Notes: a model not told the origin generated them from the letters alone. Shown: positions 10,446 through 23,463, counted from the first letter of the stretch. The stretch is DNA of 64,000 nucleotides from Gammaproteobacteria bacterium (GCA_007694905.1 REEU01000142.1:108465-172464); one strand, 5' to 3'. Numbers and translations: made by a program.

Positions 10446-12121
10446 ACGGCCGCAGCAGGTGGGGCCAGCTTCGACGCGCCGGGCGCATCGTCCGGGTCGC
10501 GACCCGGCATCGCCTCGACCAACTGCTCGAAGTGGTCGGGTTGCCGGTGGACAGGTTGCCCTGGTTCGCACGCCTGCTGTTCCGGTTTCATCCGGGTCGG
10601 CTGCTGCCGAAGCCCGTGGACCCGCCGGCCCGGCGCCTGCGCAAAGCCCTCGAGGATCTCGGCCCGGTATTCGTCAAATTCGGCCAGATCCTCTCCACGC
10701 GTCGTGACCTCCTCGCGCCCGCGTTCGCCGATGAACTGCGGGCGCTGCAGGATCGCGTCACGCCATTTTCCGGCGACGCGGCGCGCGCCATCGTCGAACG
10801 GGCCCTCGGCATGCCGCTTGATGAGGCCTTCGCGGCGTTCACCACCGAGCCGATGGCTTCCGCCAGCGTGGCTCAGGTGCATGCGGCGCGACTCCACGAC
10901 GGTTCCGAAGTGGTGGTGAAGGTGATCCGCCCTGACATCGAATCGGTCATCGCCGAAGACATCGCGCTGCTCTACGGCATCGCCGGCACCCTCGAGCGCT
11001 TCTGGCCCGAGGCGCGACGCCTGCACCCAGTCGACATCGTCCGCGACTACGAGCGGACCATCGGCGACGAACTCGATCTGCTGCACGAAGCTGCCAACAC
11101 ATCCCAGCTGCGCCGTAATTTCACCCGCTCGGAGCTGCTCTACGTCCCCAAGGTCCACTGGGAGCTCACCCGCCGCAACGTGCTGGTGCTCGAACGCATC
11201 CACGGCGTGCCTATCGCCGACGTGGATCATTTGCTCGCGGCCGGTACCGACATGCGAAAGCTCGCCGAGCGCGGCGTCGAGACCTTTTTCACCCAGGTCT
11301 TCGAAGACAACTTCTTCCACGCCGACATGCACCCCGGCAACATTTTCGTCGACATCACCGATCCGGCGAACCCGAGTTACATCGCCGTGGACTGCGCCAT
11401 CATCGGGCGGCTCACGGAAAACGATCAGAACTATCTGGCCCGCAACCTGCTGGCCTTCTTCCATCAGGACTACTACGAAGTGGCGCGCCTGCACGTGGAG
11501 TCCGGCTGGGTGCCCCCGAACACGGACGTGCACGAGTTCGAGCGGGTGATCCGTGGCGTGTGCGAGCCCATCTTCCAGAAACCGCTGAAAGAGATCTCCT
11601 TCGGCCACTTCCTGATCACCCTGTTCCAGACCGCGCGGCGCTTCGAAATGGAGGTTCAACCTCAGCTGGTGCTGCTGCAGAAGACCCTGCTGAACATCGA
11701 GGGGCTCGGACGGCAGCTCTATCCGGATCTCGATCTCTGGCACACCGCGGCGCCCTTCATGGAACGCTGGATGGCACAACGCGCGGGGCCCGCAGCGGTG
11801 TTTCGCGACTTCGCCGATCGCGCACCGGAATTGCTCGAACAACTCCCCCGCCTGCCGGAACTCATTCTGCAGGCGGGACGAGCCGTCGACCGACTGGATG
11901 CGATGGCCCGGGACCAGCACGAGCTCCTGGCCCGTATCGAAGCCATGCAGCACAGCCAGGCCAGAAGCCGCAGGCGGCGCCGCAATGGTGGGCTCATCGC
12001 ACTGCTCGCCGGCGGCGCGCTGCTGGCGCCGAGCGTGGCGGCTGCCGACCCCACCGCGGCCATCGTGCCTGCCGGCTTTCTCGGCCTGCTCGGCGTCTGG
12101 CTGCTGCTGGGTCGCGATTGA
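10442..12121 (+). CDS. ubiB: UbiB, ubiquinone biosynthesis atypical kinase/ATPase
   Basis: 559 residues (E. coli 546). ADCK/ABC1 family signatures: the KxGQ motif in [15 protein letters not shown] near residue 78, [11 protein letters not shown], and the catalytic loop [10 protein letters not shown]. Two C-terminal hydrophobic helices (about 515-555, [11 protein letters not shown] and [14 protein letters not shown]) anchor it to the inner membrane. UbiB ATPase activity is needed for coenzyme Q assembly. It overlaps ubiJ by 4 bp. About 100 bp follow before hisE, room for a separate promoter. Confidence 0.96.
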   Translation: MNGRSRWGQLRRAGRIVRVATRHRLDQLLEVVGLPVDRLPWFARLLFRFHPGRLLPKPVDPPARRLRKALEDLGPVFVKFGQILSTRRDLLAPAFADELRALQDRVTPFSGDAARAIVERALGMPLDEAFAAFTTEPMASASVAQVHAARLHDGSEVVVKVIRPDIESVIAEDIALLYGIAGTLERFWPEARRLHPVDIVRDYERTIGDELDLLHEAANTSQLRRNFTRSELLYVPKVHWELTRRNVLVLERIHGVPIADVDHLLAAGTDMRKLAERGVETFFTQVFEDNFFHADMHPGNIFVDITDPANPSYIAVDCAIIGRLTENDQNYLARNLLAFFHQDYYEVARLHVESGWVPPNTDVHEFERVIRGVCEPIFQKPLKEISFGHFLITLFQTARRFEMEVQPQLVLLQKTLLNIEGLGRQLYPDLDLWHTAAPFMERWMAQRAGPAAVFRDFADRAPELLEQLPRLPELILQAGRAVDRLDAMARDQHELLARIEAMQHSQARSRRRRRNGGLIALLAGGALLAPSVAAADPTAAIVPAGFLGLLGVWLLLGRD

Positions 12122-12221
12122 AGCCGTTTCGACCCCGCCGCGTCCATGGCCCGCATGGGGACCCATCAGGTATGCTGCAGCGCTGGACCATCCACGTCGG
12201 CTGCTGCCGAAACTTCCTGCC

Positions 12222-12557
12222 ATGTCCGTGATCGAAGAGTTGACCGGTGTTCTCGAGGCGCGGCGTGAGGCCGACCCGGAACACTCCTACGTGGCCTCCC
12301 TCTACGCCGCCGGACTGAACCGCATTCTCGAGAAGGTGGGCGAGGAAGCGACGGAAACGCTGCTCGCGGCAAAAGACGTGACCGGCGACCAGGGCCACGA
12401 AGCCCTCGTCCGCGAGACTGCGGATCTGTGGTTCCACAGCATGGTCATGCTGGTGCACGTCGGTATTCCGCCCCAGGCGGTTCTTGACGAGCTCGGACAG
12501 CGCTTCGGCCTGTCCGGGATCGCAGAGAAAGCTGCTCGCCGCGGCACCGACTCCTGA
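12222..12557 (+). CDS. hisE: Phosphoribosyl-ATP pyrophosphatase (HisE)
   Basis: 111 residues; all-alpha MazG-like fold. [15 protein letters not shown] carries the metal-binding Glu residues and [13 protein letters not shown] is the second signature helix. It removes pyrophosphate from phosphoribosyl-ATP, step 2 of histidine synthesis. The start ATG at 12222 gives the normal length. In Pseudomonas the order is hisI-hisE-tatABC (recalled); here hisI is missing and hisE directly precedes tatA by 29 bp. Confidence 0.95.
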   Translation: MSVIEELTGVLEARREADPEHSYVASLYAAGLNRILEKVGEEATETLLAAKDVTGDQGHEALVRETADLWFHSMVMLVHVGIPPQAVLDELGQRFGLSGIAEKAARRGTDS

Positions 12558-12586
12558 ACTGTTTTCCCTATGCGAGGTGATCACCG

Positions 12587-12844
12587 ATGTTCGGATTGAG
12601 TCTGACAGAGCTCCTGGTCATCCTGGCCATCGTTCTGCTTCTGTTCGGAACCAAGAAGCTGAAGAACCTCGGCAGCGACCTCGGCGGCGCCATCAAGGGC
12701 TTCCGGACCGCGATGACCGAAGAGGAAAAAGCCGCCGAAGCCGAGAAGAACGGCGAAGCGCCGTACATCGAGGGGGAGTCCCGCCGCGAGACGCACGACG
12801 TGGAGAAACCCAAGTCTGGCGTGGGCAGCGAGTCCAAGCACTGA
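12587..12844 (+). CDS. tatA: Sec-independent translocase subunit TatA
   Basis: 85 residues. A single N-terminal transmembrane helix (about 4-21), then the [20 protein letters not shown] amphipathic helix that is diagnostic of TatA/E, then an acidic/basic tail. TatA oligomers open the path for folded twin-arginine proteins. It heads the tatABC operon. A Tat-type substrate is encoded in the same window (amine oxidase at 48.7 kb). Confidence 0.95.
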   Translation: MFGLSLTELLVILAIVLLLFGTKKLKNLGSDLGGAIKGFRTAMTEEEKAAEAEKNGEAPYIEGESRRETHDVEKPKSGVGSESKH

Positions 12845-12877
12845 GACGCGCCTGGCCGTACCTGCTCGGAGTGAAGC

Positions 12878-13384
12878 ATGCTCGACATCGGCTTCCCGGA
12901 ACTGCTGCTCGTCACGCTGGTCATCCTGCTGGTGTTCGGACCCGAACGCCTGCCAGAGGTGCTGCGCACCCTCGGCGGCTGGATCGGCCAGGCACGGCGC
13001 AGCTTTACCAGCCTGAAGACGGAAATCGAGCGCGAGATCGGTGCTGACGAGATTCGGCGTGAGCTGCACAATTCCCGCATCCTCGAAGAAGCGAAGAAAG
13101 TACGCGAGGAGATCGAAGGCGCAGGCGCAGAGCTGCGCGCGAGCCAGAAGGACGTGGACGATCTGATGCGCCGCCGCATGGCGGCCCTGCAGGCGGAGGA
13201 TCAGGCCGTCGAGGACGCGCAGCCTGATACTACGTCATCCGCGTCCGATCCGAAGGTGTCTGCGCCAAACGATGCGACAGGCGCTGACGCCGAGGCCCCC
13301 GAAGCAGGGCCGACCGACGCAGACGAAACCGATTCAGAAACGGAACCGTCCGCTCCGCACCCGCCCCGGGAATCGAGGTCATGA
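12878..13384 (+). CDS. tatB: Sec-independent translocase subunit TatB
   Basis: 168 residues: [20 protein letters not shown] membrane segment, then [21 protein letters not shown], the TatB hinge and amphipathic helix, then a long charged, low-complexity C-terminal tail rich in Asp/Glu/Ala. TatB with TatC forms the receptor for twin-arginine signal peptides. The stop overlaps the tatC start (ATGA). Confidence 0.94.
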   Translation: MLDIGFPELLLVTLVILLVFGPERLPEVLRTLGGWIGQARRSFTSLKTEIEREIGADEIRRELHNSRILEEAKKVREEIEGAGAELRASQKDVDDLMRRRMAALQAEDQAVEDAQPDTTSSASDPKVSAPNDATGADAEAPEAGPTDADETDSETEPSAPHPPRESRS

Positions 13385-14151
13385 GCAGCACGAATCCGTT
13401 TCCCGGCGAATCCGAGGACGACCTCAACGATCGCGAAATGCCGCTACTCGAGCACCTTGCCGAACTGCGCAGCCGATTGCTGCGCATCGTTCTCGCCGTG
13501 CTCATCGTCTTCTTCCCACTGTTCTACGTCGCGAATGATCTCTACGCCTTCGTCAGCAAACCGCTGCGCGCCGCGCTGCCCGAGGGTTCCACCATGATCG
13601 CGACGGAAGTGGCGTCACCGTTCCTGACGCCATTCAAGCTGGCGTTCGTGACCGCGTTCTTCCTCGCTATTCCTTACGTCCTCCATCAGATCTGGAGCTT
13701 CGTGGCGCCGGGTCTCTACCGCCACGAGAAACGCTTGGCCATACCCCTGCTGGCCTCCAGCGTGGTGCTGTTCTATGCCGGCATGGCATTCGCCTATTTC
13801 GCCGTGTTCCCGGTGGTGTTTGCGTTCCTGATCGGGGTCGCCCCAACCGACGTCGCGATCATGACCGACATCAACGCCTACCTGACGTTCGTGTTGAAGA
13901 TGTTCTTTGCGTTCGGTTTCGCGTTCGAGATTCCGGTGGCGACTCTGCTTCTGGTGTGGAGCGGCGCCACGACGGTTAGCGCCCTGCGCGCCAAACGCAC
14001 CTACGTGCTGGTCGGCTGCTTCGTGTTCGCCATGCTGCTGACACCGCCGGACGTGATCTCCCAGGTGCTGCTGGCCATCCCCATGTGGCTGCTGTACGAG
14101 GTGGGTATCCTGTTCGCGAAGTTCGTCGAACGCGAACCGGAAGCAACCTGA
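13381..14151 (+). CDS. tatC: Sec-independent translocase subunit TatC
   Basis: 256 residues with six predicted membrane spans. The cytoplasmic N-terminal motif [17 protein letters not shown], which contacts the twin-arginine motif, and the conserved [23 protein letters not shown] segment ([32 protein letters not shown]) are present. TatC is the core receptor of the Tat pathway. Its stop lies only 3 bp from the convergent dtd stop. Confidence 0.96.
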   Translation: MSSTNPFPGESEDDLNDREMPLLEHLAELRSRLLRIVLAVLIVFFPLFYVANDLYAFVSKPLRAALPEGSTMIATEVASPFLTPFKLAFVTAFFLAIPYVLHQIWSFVAPGLYRHEKRLAIPLLASSVVLFYAGMAFAYFAVFPVVFAFLIGVAPTDVAIMTDINAYLTFVLKMFFAFGFAFEIPVATLLLVWSGATTVSALRAKRTYVLVGCFVFAMLLTPPDVISQVLLAIPMWLLYEVGILFAKFVEREPEAT

Positions 14152-14154
14152 TCC

Positions 14155-14588
14155 TCATTCCAGCAGAAAGGTGACGGGTCCATCGTTGACCAGGTGTACC
14201 TGCATGGCCGCTCCGAAACGCCCGGTCGCCACCACCACACCGCGCTCCCGGCAGCAGCCCACGAAGTGTTCGTACAGCGGCAGCGCCTGCTCGGGCGGCG
14301 CGGCGGTCGAGAACCCGGGGCGCCGACCTCGGCTCGTGTCGGCACTGAGCGTGAACTGCGAAACCACCAGCAGCGCCCCGCCCACGTCCGTCAGGGAGCG
14401 GTTCATGGGTTTGTCCGCATCCGGGAAAATACGCAGCGCAAGCGTCCTGCGCGCGAGCCGCTCAGCATCCGCCATGACATCGTCACGGGCGACCCCGAGC
14501 AACACCAGCAGACCGCGCTCAATGGCGCCGACCACTTCACCGGCCACTTCGACCCGGGCACTGCCGGCGCGCTGCAGCAGCGCCCGCA

Positions 14589-14589
<1 letters not shown>
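14155..14589 (-). CDS. dtd: D-aminoacyl-tRNA deacylase
   Basis: 144 residues (E. coli 145). It hydrolyses D-amino acids from mischarged tRNA (and glycine from tRNA-Ala). Signatures SQFTLSAD near residue 78 and NDGPVTFLLE at the C terminus (NxGP(V/F)T motif) form the active site at the dimer interface. Its ATG overlaps the typA stop codon, so the two genes are translationally coupled on the minus strand. Confidence 0.96.
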
Positions 14590-16451
<1,862 letters not shown>

Positions 16452-16596
16452 GGTGAGGGGACTGCTCTGGCTACTGGCGGGGCGCGTATTATACAGACCG
16501 AAGGCTTACAACGGGGATTCATATCACGCGGGGCGACGAAGCGTGGCACGACGGGGAGCCGCCGCAACGCACCGATCGCGTGCGTTATGCTAGGAT

Positions 16597-16613
16597 CGCA
16601 CCGACATGGTGCG
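16597..16613. promoter_or_regulatory. NtrC-binding palindrome upstream of glnA
   Basis: CGCACC-GACAT-GGTGCG, matching the NtrC consensus TGCACCANNNTGGTGCA in arm sequence and spacing. It is centred about 70 bp upstream of the -24 element of the glnA sigma-54 promoter. A further GCACC half-site lies at 16667-16671, just before the promoter. ntrB-ntrC are encoded 2 kb downstream. Confidence 0.8.
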
Positions 16614-16674
16614 CTCCTGGTGGCCTGACTGGCCGCAGCCTAGCGGAAATCACGCATCATATTAGCGCACCGAC

Positions 16675-16690
16675 TGGCACCCATTTTGCA
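16675..16690 (+). promoter_or_regulatory. Sigma-54 promoter of glnA
   Basis: TGGCAC-CCATT-TTGCA, an essentially perfect -24/-12 element (consensus TGGCAC-N5-TTGCA). Transcription would begin near 16702, leaving a 5' leader of about 90 nt before the glnA start. The upstream NtrC palindrome supplies the enhancer site. Confidence 0.88.
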
Positions 16691-16791
16691 TCCATGCACA
16701 AGTAGTGCTCGCTCGATGCCGAACGCCAGAGCGCGACGCAACGGCCAGGCACACCAGTCATACATTTGAGCCCAGACACCGGAGGCGTGGT

Positions 16792-18204
<1,413 letters not shown>

Positions 18205-18276
18205 AGGACCCTGTCTGAGCGACCCTGCCCGAAGGACGCCTCGCGAGCTGATCCGCGAGGCAACCTCAGGCACCTG

Positions 18277-18308
18277 CAGCCCCCGTTCACACGGGGGCTT
18301 CTTGTTTC
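18277..18308 (+). terminator. Rho-independent terminator after glnA
   Basis: GCCCCCG-ttcaca-CGGGGGC (18279-18298), a 7-bp GC stem with a 6-base loop followed by TTCTTGTTT. It lies about 75 bp past the glnA stop. A second small hairpin (CTCGCG/CGCGAG, 18240-18259) precedes it. Confidence 0.85.
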
Positions 18309-18362
18309 TGGGGCGCGCGCCCCTATGCTATGGACAGCAGTCACCGACCTGGAGAACAGGTC

Positions 18363-18941
18363 ATGTTGTTCACACGATTGATCACGACGCTCGCGTTGCT
18401 CGCCTTCGCCCTGCCCTTCGCCGGCGCGGAGGAGATCTACGTCACCCGTGACGCCGAAGGCAATCCGGTGTTCACCGACAGGCCAGGAACCACGCCGTCG
18501 GAGCGCGTCGATCTGCGCGCACCCAACGTTTATGAAGCGCAATCGATTCCTGAGCCCGAACCGCGGCCCGCCCGCCGTGGACGGGACACGGAGGAGGGAA
18601 TACGTTACACCGTGCGGATCACGCAGCCCGGCCATAAGGAGGGCGTCCGCGCCCCGGACGGACAGGTCGCCGTTACAGTCGAAGTGGAACCAGGTCTACG
18701 GCGTGGCCATCGCCTCGAACTGCTGCTGAACGGCTCGCCGGTGGCCAGCAGCGGGAGCGGCGGCAGCTTTACGATCGAGACCTTCGATCGCGGCGAGAAC
18801 GACCTCAGCGCGCGGGTGGTGGACGGCGAGCGGACGCTCGCGGAGAGCGACACCACCACGTTCTATCTGCTGCGCCGGTCGCTGCTACAGCCTGGACCAG
18901 CCAATCCTGCACCTAACTATCCCCGCCTGCAGGCACCCTGA
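18363..18941 (+). CDS. DUF4124 domain-containing exported protein
   Basis: 192 residues from ATG 18363. A signal peptide (about 1-21, ALLAFALPFAGA) is followed by a DUF4124 domain: EEIYVTRDAEGNPVFTDRPG, the usual small domain whose name-giving motif is Y..D..G...F.D.P. The C-terminal half is an Ig-like/beta-rich segment with no motif I recognise. A DUF4124 gene between glnA and ntrB is a recurring arrangement in gammaproteobacteria. Function is unknown; a periplasmic location is inferred from the signal peptide. Confidence 0.82.
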   Translation: MLFTRLITTLALLAFALPFAGAEEIYVTRDAEGNPVFTDRPGTTPSERVDLRAPNVYEAQSIPEPEPRPARRGRDTEEGIRYTVRITQPGHKEGVRAPDGQVAVTVEVEPGLRRGHRLELLLNGSPVASSGSGGSFTIETFDRGENDLSARVVDGERTLAESDTTTFYLLRRSLLQPGPANPAPNYPRLQAP

Positions 18942-18955
18942 ACCAACTCGCCGAG

Positions 18956-18972
18956 CGCACCAATTTGGTGCG
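18956..18972. promoter_or_regulatory. NtrC-binding palindrome upstream of ntrB-ntrC
   Basis: CGCACCAATTTGGTGCG, a perfect 17-bp palindrome matching the NtrC consensus TGCACCANNNTGGTGCA at every arm position but the outermost pair. A weaker copy (GCACC-N5-GG) lies near 19002-19013. It suggests autoregulation of ntrBC, as at glnLp in E. coli. No sigma-54 element follows, so repression of a vegetative promoter is the simpler reading. Confidence 0.82.
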
Positions 18973-19125
18973 AACCGGCTGTGCATCGTCTAGACTGATC
19001 GCACCGCGTTGGATCGCTCGTTTCCGAGCGCTGAGCAGCCGCCCTGTCCACTTGGCTTCAAGTTCGGACTTGCTGCCAGTAGTGTCCACTTACTCCGCCT
19101 GACTGATCAGTAGTGCGCAGTACCG

Positions 19126-20253
19126 GTGCAGCTGGTGCGGAATTTGCAGTGCCCTGAAGAGGCACCTGTTGAGCATGTCATGGAAGCGCTTTACCGCCAC
19201 ATTCTGGAACATCAGTCCACGGCCGTGGTGCTGCTCGATGCCGCGCTCCGTGTGACCTACATGAATCAGTCAGCGGAGTTTCTGCTGGCGGCCAGCAACG
19301 AGCGCAGCCAAGGCGACCACCTCTGCATGCTGCTGCGAGGTGACGACGACTTCGAGCGCGAACTCGAGGTCGCCCTGAGCAAGGAACAGTCGTTCACCCG
19401 CCGCATCACCAGCCTCAAGGCGCTGCAGGCCGGCAGTCGGGAAATCGTGGTCGACTACACTGTCACACCCATGACGGACTGCGAGCAGGGCGGCCTGCTG
19501 CTGGAGCTGCAGCCGCTGGATCGGCTGCTGCGCATCAATCGGGAAGCCGCCCAACTCACGCTGCATAGAACCACCCGCCACCTGGTGCGCGGACTGGCCC
19601 ACGAGATCAAGAATCCCCTCGGTGGCATCCGCGGCGCAGCCCAGCTCCTGGCGCGGGAGCTGGACCGGCCACAACTCAGTGACTATACGGACGTCATCAT
19701 CGAGGAGGCGGACCGGCTGCGGAACCTCGTCGACCGTATGCTCGGGCCCAATCAGCTGCCCCATTTCCGCATGGCCAACCTGCACCGCATCCTGGAGCGG
19801 GTGCGGCAACTCATCACTGCAGAGCACCCGGGTCGGCTTCGCATCGAGCGCGACTACGACCCTTCCATTCCTGACCTGTACTGCGACCCCGATCAGATCC
19901 TGCAGGCGGTGCTCAACGTGGTACGTAACGCGGCTCAAGCGCTCGAGGACACAGAGGATGCCATGATCACGCTGCGCTCCCGCACCCTGCGGCAGATCAC
20001 CATCGGCAGCGAACGCCACCGCCTGGTGGTCCGGGTGGACGTGCTGGACAACGGCCCCGGGATTCCCGCTGACATGCTCGAGCGTCTCTTCTACCCAATG
20101 ATCAGCGGCCGGGCAGACGGCACCGGTCTCGGCCTGTCCATCACTCAGGCCATCATTTCTCAGCACGGAGGCTTGATCGAATGCGAAAGCGAGCCGGGCA
20201 GCACCTGCTTCACGTTCCTGCTGCCATTGGAGAGCCAAGATGAAGCCGCGTGA
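19126..20253 (+). CDS. glnL: Nitrogen regulation sensor kinase NtrB (GlnL)
   Basis: 375 residues as annotated from GTG 19126; ATG 19180 (MEALYRHILEHQ) is an alternative that fits the E. coli length (349) better, and neither has a strong ribosome binding site. A PAS domain covers about 25-130. The dimerisation/H-box LVRGLAHEIKNPLGGIRGAA carries the phosphorylated His. N box is NVVRNAAQALED, G1 is DNGPGIP and G2 is GTGLGLSI. NtrB phosphorylates NtrC in nitrogen limitation under control of PII. Its end overlaps ntrC by 14 bp. Confidence 0.95.
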   Translation: MQLVRNLQCPEEAPVEHVMEALYRHILEHQSTAVVLLDAALRVTYMNQSAEFLLAASNERSQGDHLCMLLRGDDDFERELEVALSKEQSFTRRITSLKALQAGSREIVVDYTVTPMTDCEQGGLLLELQPLDRLLRINREAAQLTLHRTTRHLVRGLAHEIKNPLGGIRGAAQLLARELDRPQLSDYTDVIIEEADRLRNLVDRMLGPNQLPHFRMANLHRILERVRQLITAEHPGRLRIERDYDPSIPDLYCDPDQILQAVLNVVRNAAQALEDTEDAMITLRSRTLRQITIGSERHRLVVRVDVLDNGPGIPADMLERLFYPMISGRADGTGLGLSITQAIISQHGGLIECESEPGSTCFTFLLPLESQDEAA

Positions 20254-21679
20254 TCGGGTTTGGGTCATCGATGACGACCGTTCCATCCGCTGGGTACTCG
20301 AGCGCGCGCTGGAACAGGAAGGCATAGCACCCCAGGCTTTCGAGAGCGGCGCCGCGGTGCTGAGTCGCCTGCAGACGGAGCAGCCCGACGCCATCATCAG
20401 CGACATCCGCATGCCCGGCATGGACGGGCTGACGCTGCTGGAACGTCTGAGGTCGGAGCACCCGGAGATCCCGGTCATCATCATGACCGCCCACTCGGAT
20501 CTCGACAGCGCCGTCGCCTCCTACCAGAGCGGCGCCTTCGAATATCTGCCAAAGCCCTTCGACGTGGACGATGCGGTGGCGGTGGCAAAGCGGGCCGTCG
20601 CACACGCCCACGAACAGAAGGCCTCCATGCCGACGCAGGAGGATCCAGCGCCCACTGAAATCATCGGCCAGGCGCCGGCGATGCAGGAAGTCTTTCGCGC
20701 CATCGGCCGCCTGTCCCACTCGAACATCACCGTCCTGATCAACGGCGAGTCCGGCACTGGCAAGGAACTGGTGGCGCGCGCCTTGCACCGCCACTCGCCG
20801 CGGCAGTCCGGGCCCTTCATCGCCTTGAACATGGCTGCCATTCCCCACGACCTGATCGAATCCGAGCTGTTCGGCCACGAAAAAGGGGCCTTCACCGGCG
20901 CCGCGGCCCAGCGCCAGGGCCGCTTCGAGCAGGCCGACGAGGGCACGCTGTTCTTGGATGAGATCGGTGACATGCCCGCGGACACCCAGACGCGCCTGCT
21001 GCGCGTGCTGGCGGACGCCGAGTTCTATCGGGTCGGGGGGCATCAGCCGATCAAGGTGGACGTGCGGATCATCGCGGCCACCCACCAGAACCTCGAAGAT
21101 CTGGTGCGGGACGGGCGCTTCCGCGAGGATCTGTTCCACCGCCTCAATGTGATTCGGATCCACATCCCGAAACTGTCAGAGCGCCGCGGCGACATCCCGC
21201 TCCTCGCGCGCCACTTTCTGTCTTCGGCGGCTCAGGAGCTTGGCGGTGAACCGAAACTGCTGCGCCCGGAGACCGAGGAGTACCTCGCGAACCTGGAGTG
21301 GCCCGGAAACGTCCGCCAGCTGGAAAACACCTGCCGCTGGCTCACCGTGATGGCGTCCGGCCGCGAAGTGCATATCGGCGACCTGCCGCCGGAGCTCCGC
21401 TTGAGCGAAGGCAGTGCGCAGCAGACCACCAACTGGGAGGCCGCCCTTCGCAACTGGAGCGATCAGGAGCTGGCACGGTTCCGCTCTGGGCAGACGACGC
21501 CGCTGCTCGACGTGGCCCTGCCCAAATTCGAACGCATCCTGATTGAGACGGCGCTCAAGCACACCGGCGGACGCCGTCGCGATGCCTCCGAGCTGCTCGG
21601 GTGGGGCCGCAACACCCTGACGCGGAAGATCAAGGAACTCGGAATGGATTCCGCCGACGAGCACGGCGAGGACGACTGA
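20240..21679 (+). CDS. glnG: Nitrogen regulation response regulator NtrC (GlnG)
   Basis: 479 residues (E. coli 469). A receiver domain with the acidic pair (IDDD), the phospho-Asp in DIRMPGMDG (about D54) and the conserved Lys in LPKPFD is followed by an AAA+ sigma-54 activator domain (GESGTGKE, GAFTGA loop, DEIGDMP Walker B) and a C-terminal Fis-type helix-turn-helix (RRRDASELLGWGRNTLTRKI). It activates glnA from the upstream palindromes. Translationally coupled to ntrB. Confidence 0.97.
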   Translation: MKPRDRVWVIDDDRSIRWVLERALEQEGIAPQAFESGAAVLSRLQTEQPDAIISDIRMPGMDGLTLLERLRSEHPEIPVIIMTAHSDLDSAVASYQSGAFEYLPKPFDVDDAVAVAKRAVAHAHEQKASMPTQEDPAPTEIIGQAPAMQEVFRAIGRLSHSNITVLINGESGTGKELVARALHRHSPRQSGPFIALNMAAIPHDLIESELFGHEKGAFTGAAAQRQGRFEQADEGTLFLDEIGDMPADTQTRLLRVLADAEFYRVGGHQPIKVDVRIIAATHQNLEDLVRDGRFREDLFHRLNVIRIHIPKLSERRGDIPLLARHFLSSAAQELGGEPKLLRPETEEYLANLEWPGNVRQLENTCRWLTVMASGREVHIGDLPPELRLSEGSAQQTTNWEAALRNWSDQELARFRSGQTTPLLDVALPKFERILIETALKHTGGRRRDASELLGWGRNTLTRKIKELGMDSADEHGEDD

Positions 21680-21785
21680 GGCCTGGCGTGTCCGTTGGCG
21701 GATGGACAGCGCTGAAGGATCGCGTTCTAGATCGCATATCCCACCGATGCGCGAAGCGAGGCCTTGAATCAGTTAGATATGCGGG

Positions 21786-22784
21786 CTAGATCGGCGCCAC
21801 GGTCAGGGTCAGTCGACCCGCATAGCTGCCCGGCTCAGCGTTCGCCAGGGTGTCTTCCTGAATCCGGACGCGGACGCTGGCGTTGGTGGCGCCGCCGCAA
21901 TCCATGGACGCGGAACTGGCGTTACCCGCGGCCAGCGGCGCGCCGCCCGCCGCGAGTGGGCGCCAGCCATTGCCGTCGCTGAAGTCCACCAAGAAGGGCA
22001 GTTCCGCACCGTTTTGAGCAACCACGAACGCATTGCCGCTGCCCTGACCCGAGGCTTCTACGGTGTAAGCTCCCGCCGGGTCGTTGCGATAAACGCACAG
22101 GGTATCGCTGCCACTCATCTCGGCGCTGCCGGGGAAGAAGCCCAGCGCGATGTCGTTCAGGTTGGAGATGCGTACCAGATCCGGAACGTTCACCCGGATG
22201 CCGAAGCTGGTCGAGGCCGTGTCCGAGCCATTCGAACCGCCGTTGATCTCCAGTGTGAACTGCCCCTCGTAGGTTCCGGCGCGAGCGGCAGCAAGACCGC
22301 CGCCGAGGATGCGCACCGTGAGCCGGCCGTTCGGGCCGCCGCGCGGGCAACCCAGCTCGTCACCGGTCTTGTCGGTGTCCGTTCCCACGCTCGGCGCCAG
22401 GGCCTGTTCGGCACCGGTGCGGAGGTCGCGCAGCCGAACCTCGACGTCGATGAAGCTGCCGCCGCCCTCATGTTCGATGCGGAACACGCTCGCCGAACTC
22501 GCGCCGTTATGATCGTGCAGGGTCGCACCCCAGGGGCGCAGTTGATTGTCGTTGTTCGCGGTCAGCCGGCCGCCCACCACCGAGACCGCGCAGAGGTCCC
22601 GGCTCGCGGTCATGTTGCCGGCGCCCGGCGCCCAGTTCCCCAGGTCGAAATCCGCCAGCGGCGTCACGGCGACCGCCGCCTGCGCCAGGGCCGGAATCAG
22701 GCCCGCCAGCAGCAGGCACAACAGCACCCAGCCGCGGCGGAGGCCGCGATCCGGATGGCTGTTGGGGCTGATGCCGAAGATCAT
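21786..22784 (-). CDS. Two-domain spore coat U (SCPU) protein, putative fimbrial tip subunit
   Basis: 332 residues from ATG 22784. Signal peptide about 15-38 (GWVLLCLLLAGLIPALAQA). The C-terminal half is a typical SCPU domain (RISNLNDIALGFFPGS, SGSDTLCVYRN, a second Cys in MDCGGA, ending RLTLTVAP). The N-terminal half (about 40-180) has its own Cys pair and a related beta-rich pattern. A two-domain SCPU protein resembles CsuE, the tip adhesin of archaic chaperone-usher pili; that role is inferred from architecture. It lies 154 bp downstream of the single-domain SCPU gene, on the opposite strand to the chaperone and usher. Upstream Met codons in frame lack signal-peptide context. Confidence 0.8.
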   Translation of the reverse strand: MIFGISPNSHPDRGLRRGWVLLCLLLAGLIPALAQAAVAVTPLADFDLGNWAPGAGNMTASRDLCAVSVVGGRLTANNDNQLRPWGATLHDHNGASSASVFRIEHEGGGSFIDVEVRLRDLRTGAEQALAPSVGTDTDKTGDELGCPRGGPNGRLTVRILGGGLAAARAGTYEGQFTLEINGGSNGSDTASTSFGIRVNVPDLVRISNLNDIALGFFPGSAEMSGSDTLCVYRNDPAGAYTVEASGQGSGNAFVVAQNGAELPFLVDFSDGNGWRPLAAGGAPLAAGNASSASMDCGGATNASVRVRIQEDTLANAEPGSYAGRLTLTVAPI

Positions 22785-22938
22785 GACGCTGTCCTTGATT
22801 GCCGGTGCAAAATGCGTTGGGAAAATGCGTGAGTGTCCAGCGATTCGTTGAGCGATTCGTTGGGTATCCAGAACGAAGGGCGGCACATGGCCGCCCTTCA
22901 GGTGGTGCCGGCACATCCATGTGCCGTGAACAGCGCGC

Positions 22939-23463
22939 TCAGCGGGGCGAAACCACCAGCGTGATCCTGTCGGAGTAGTTGCCGGAAGGCGCGGATTGCA
23001 GGTCGCCTTCAGCCACCTCCACACCCAGATTGGCGTTGGTCGAACCGCCACACACTACGGAAGTCGAGCTTCCTGTCCCGTCAACATCCTCGCCGTCAAG
23101 CAACGGAGAGTCGTTGACGCTGACGCTGTAAGTGATGAAGTCGGTGCCATTCGTAAGGCGAAAGACGCCTCCTGGGCCCGTATTTTCAGAACCAACCACC
23201 TGCAGGCTGTAGAGACCGGTGCCGTTGCGGTAAACACAGAAGTCATCGCTGCCGTTCAAGGGGCCCGTGCCACTGTAGGTACCGAGCGGGATGTCGTTCA
23301 GAGCGCTGATCTGGACGCGGTCCTCGATGCTCACCGTCACGTCGAGCGTGCCGGTGGAGTCAGCCCCGAGCGTGCCCTGCGTGGCGCCATAAGCGGTGCC
23401 CGCGGCGGCCAGAAGGGAAGCGAGCGCGATGCCTTGGCCGAGTTGCTTGAGTTGGAAGTTCAT
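22939..23463 (-). CDS. Spore coat U (SCPU) domain protein, putative major fimbrial subunit
   Basis: 174 residues from ATG 23463 behind GAGGAG. Signal peptide about 1-26 (IALASLLAAAGTAYGA). A single SCPU domain: VQISALNDIPLGTYSGTG, NGSDDFCVYRN, second Cys in VVCGGSTN, ending RITLVVSP. This size and layout is that of CsuA/B-type pilins polymerised by donor-strand exchange. It is promoter-proximal on the minus strand, divergent from the chaperone/usher genes, as expected for the most abundant subunit. Confidence 0.82.
   Translation of the reverse strand: MNFQLKQLGQGIALASLLAAAGTAYGATQGTLGADSTGTLDVTVSIEDRVQISALNDIPLGTYSGTGPLNGSDDFCVYRNGTGLYSLQVVGSENTGPGGVFRLTNGTDFITYSVSVNDSPLLDGEDVDGTGSSTSVVCGGSTNANLGVEVAEGDLQSAPSGNYSDRITLVVSPR

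Noticed and set aside
22829..22873. GAGTGTCCAGCGATTCG...TTGGGTATCCAG upstream of the SCPU tip gene as another repeat unit
   Set aside because: Only a partial match with several mismatches to the core, and a simple GCGATTCGTTG duplication explains the pattern; too weak to count as a copy.
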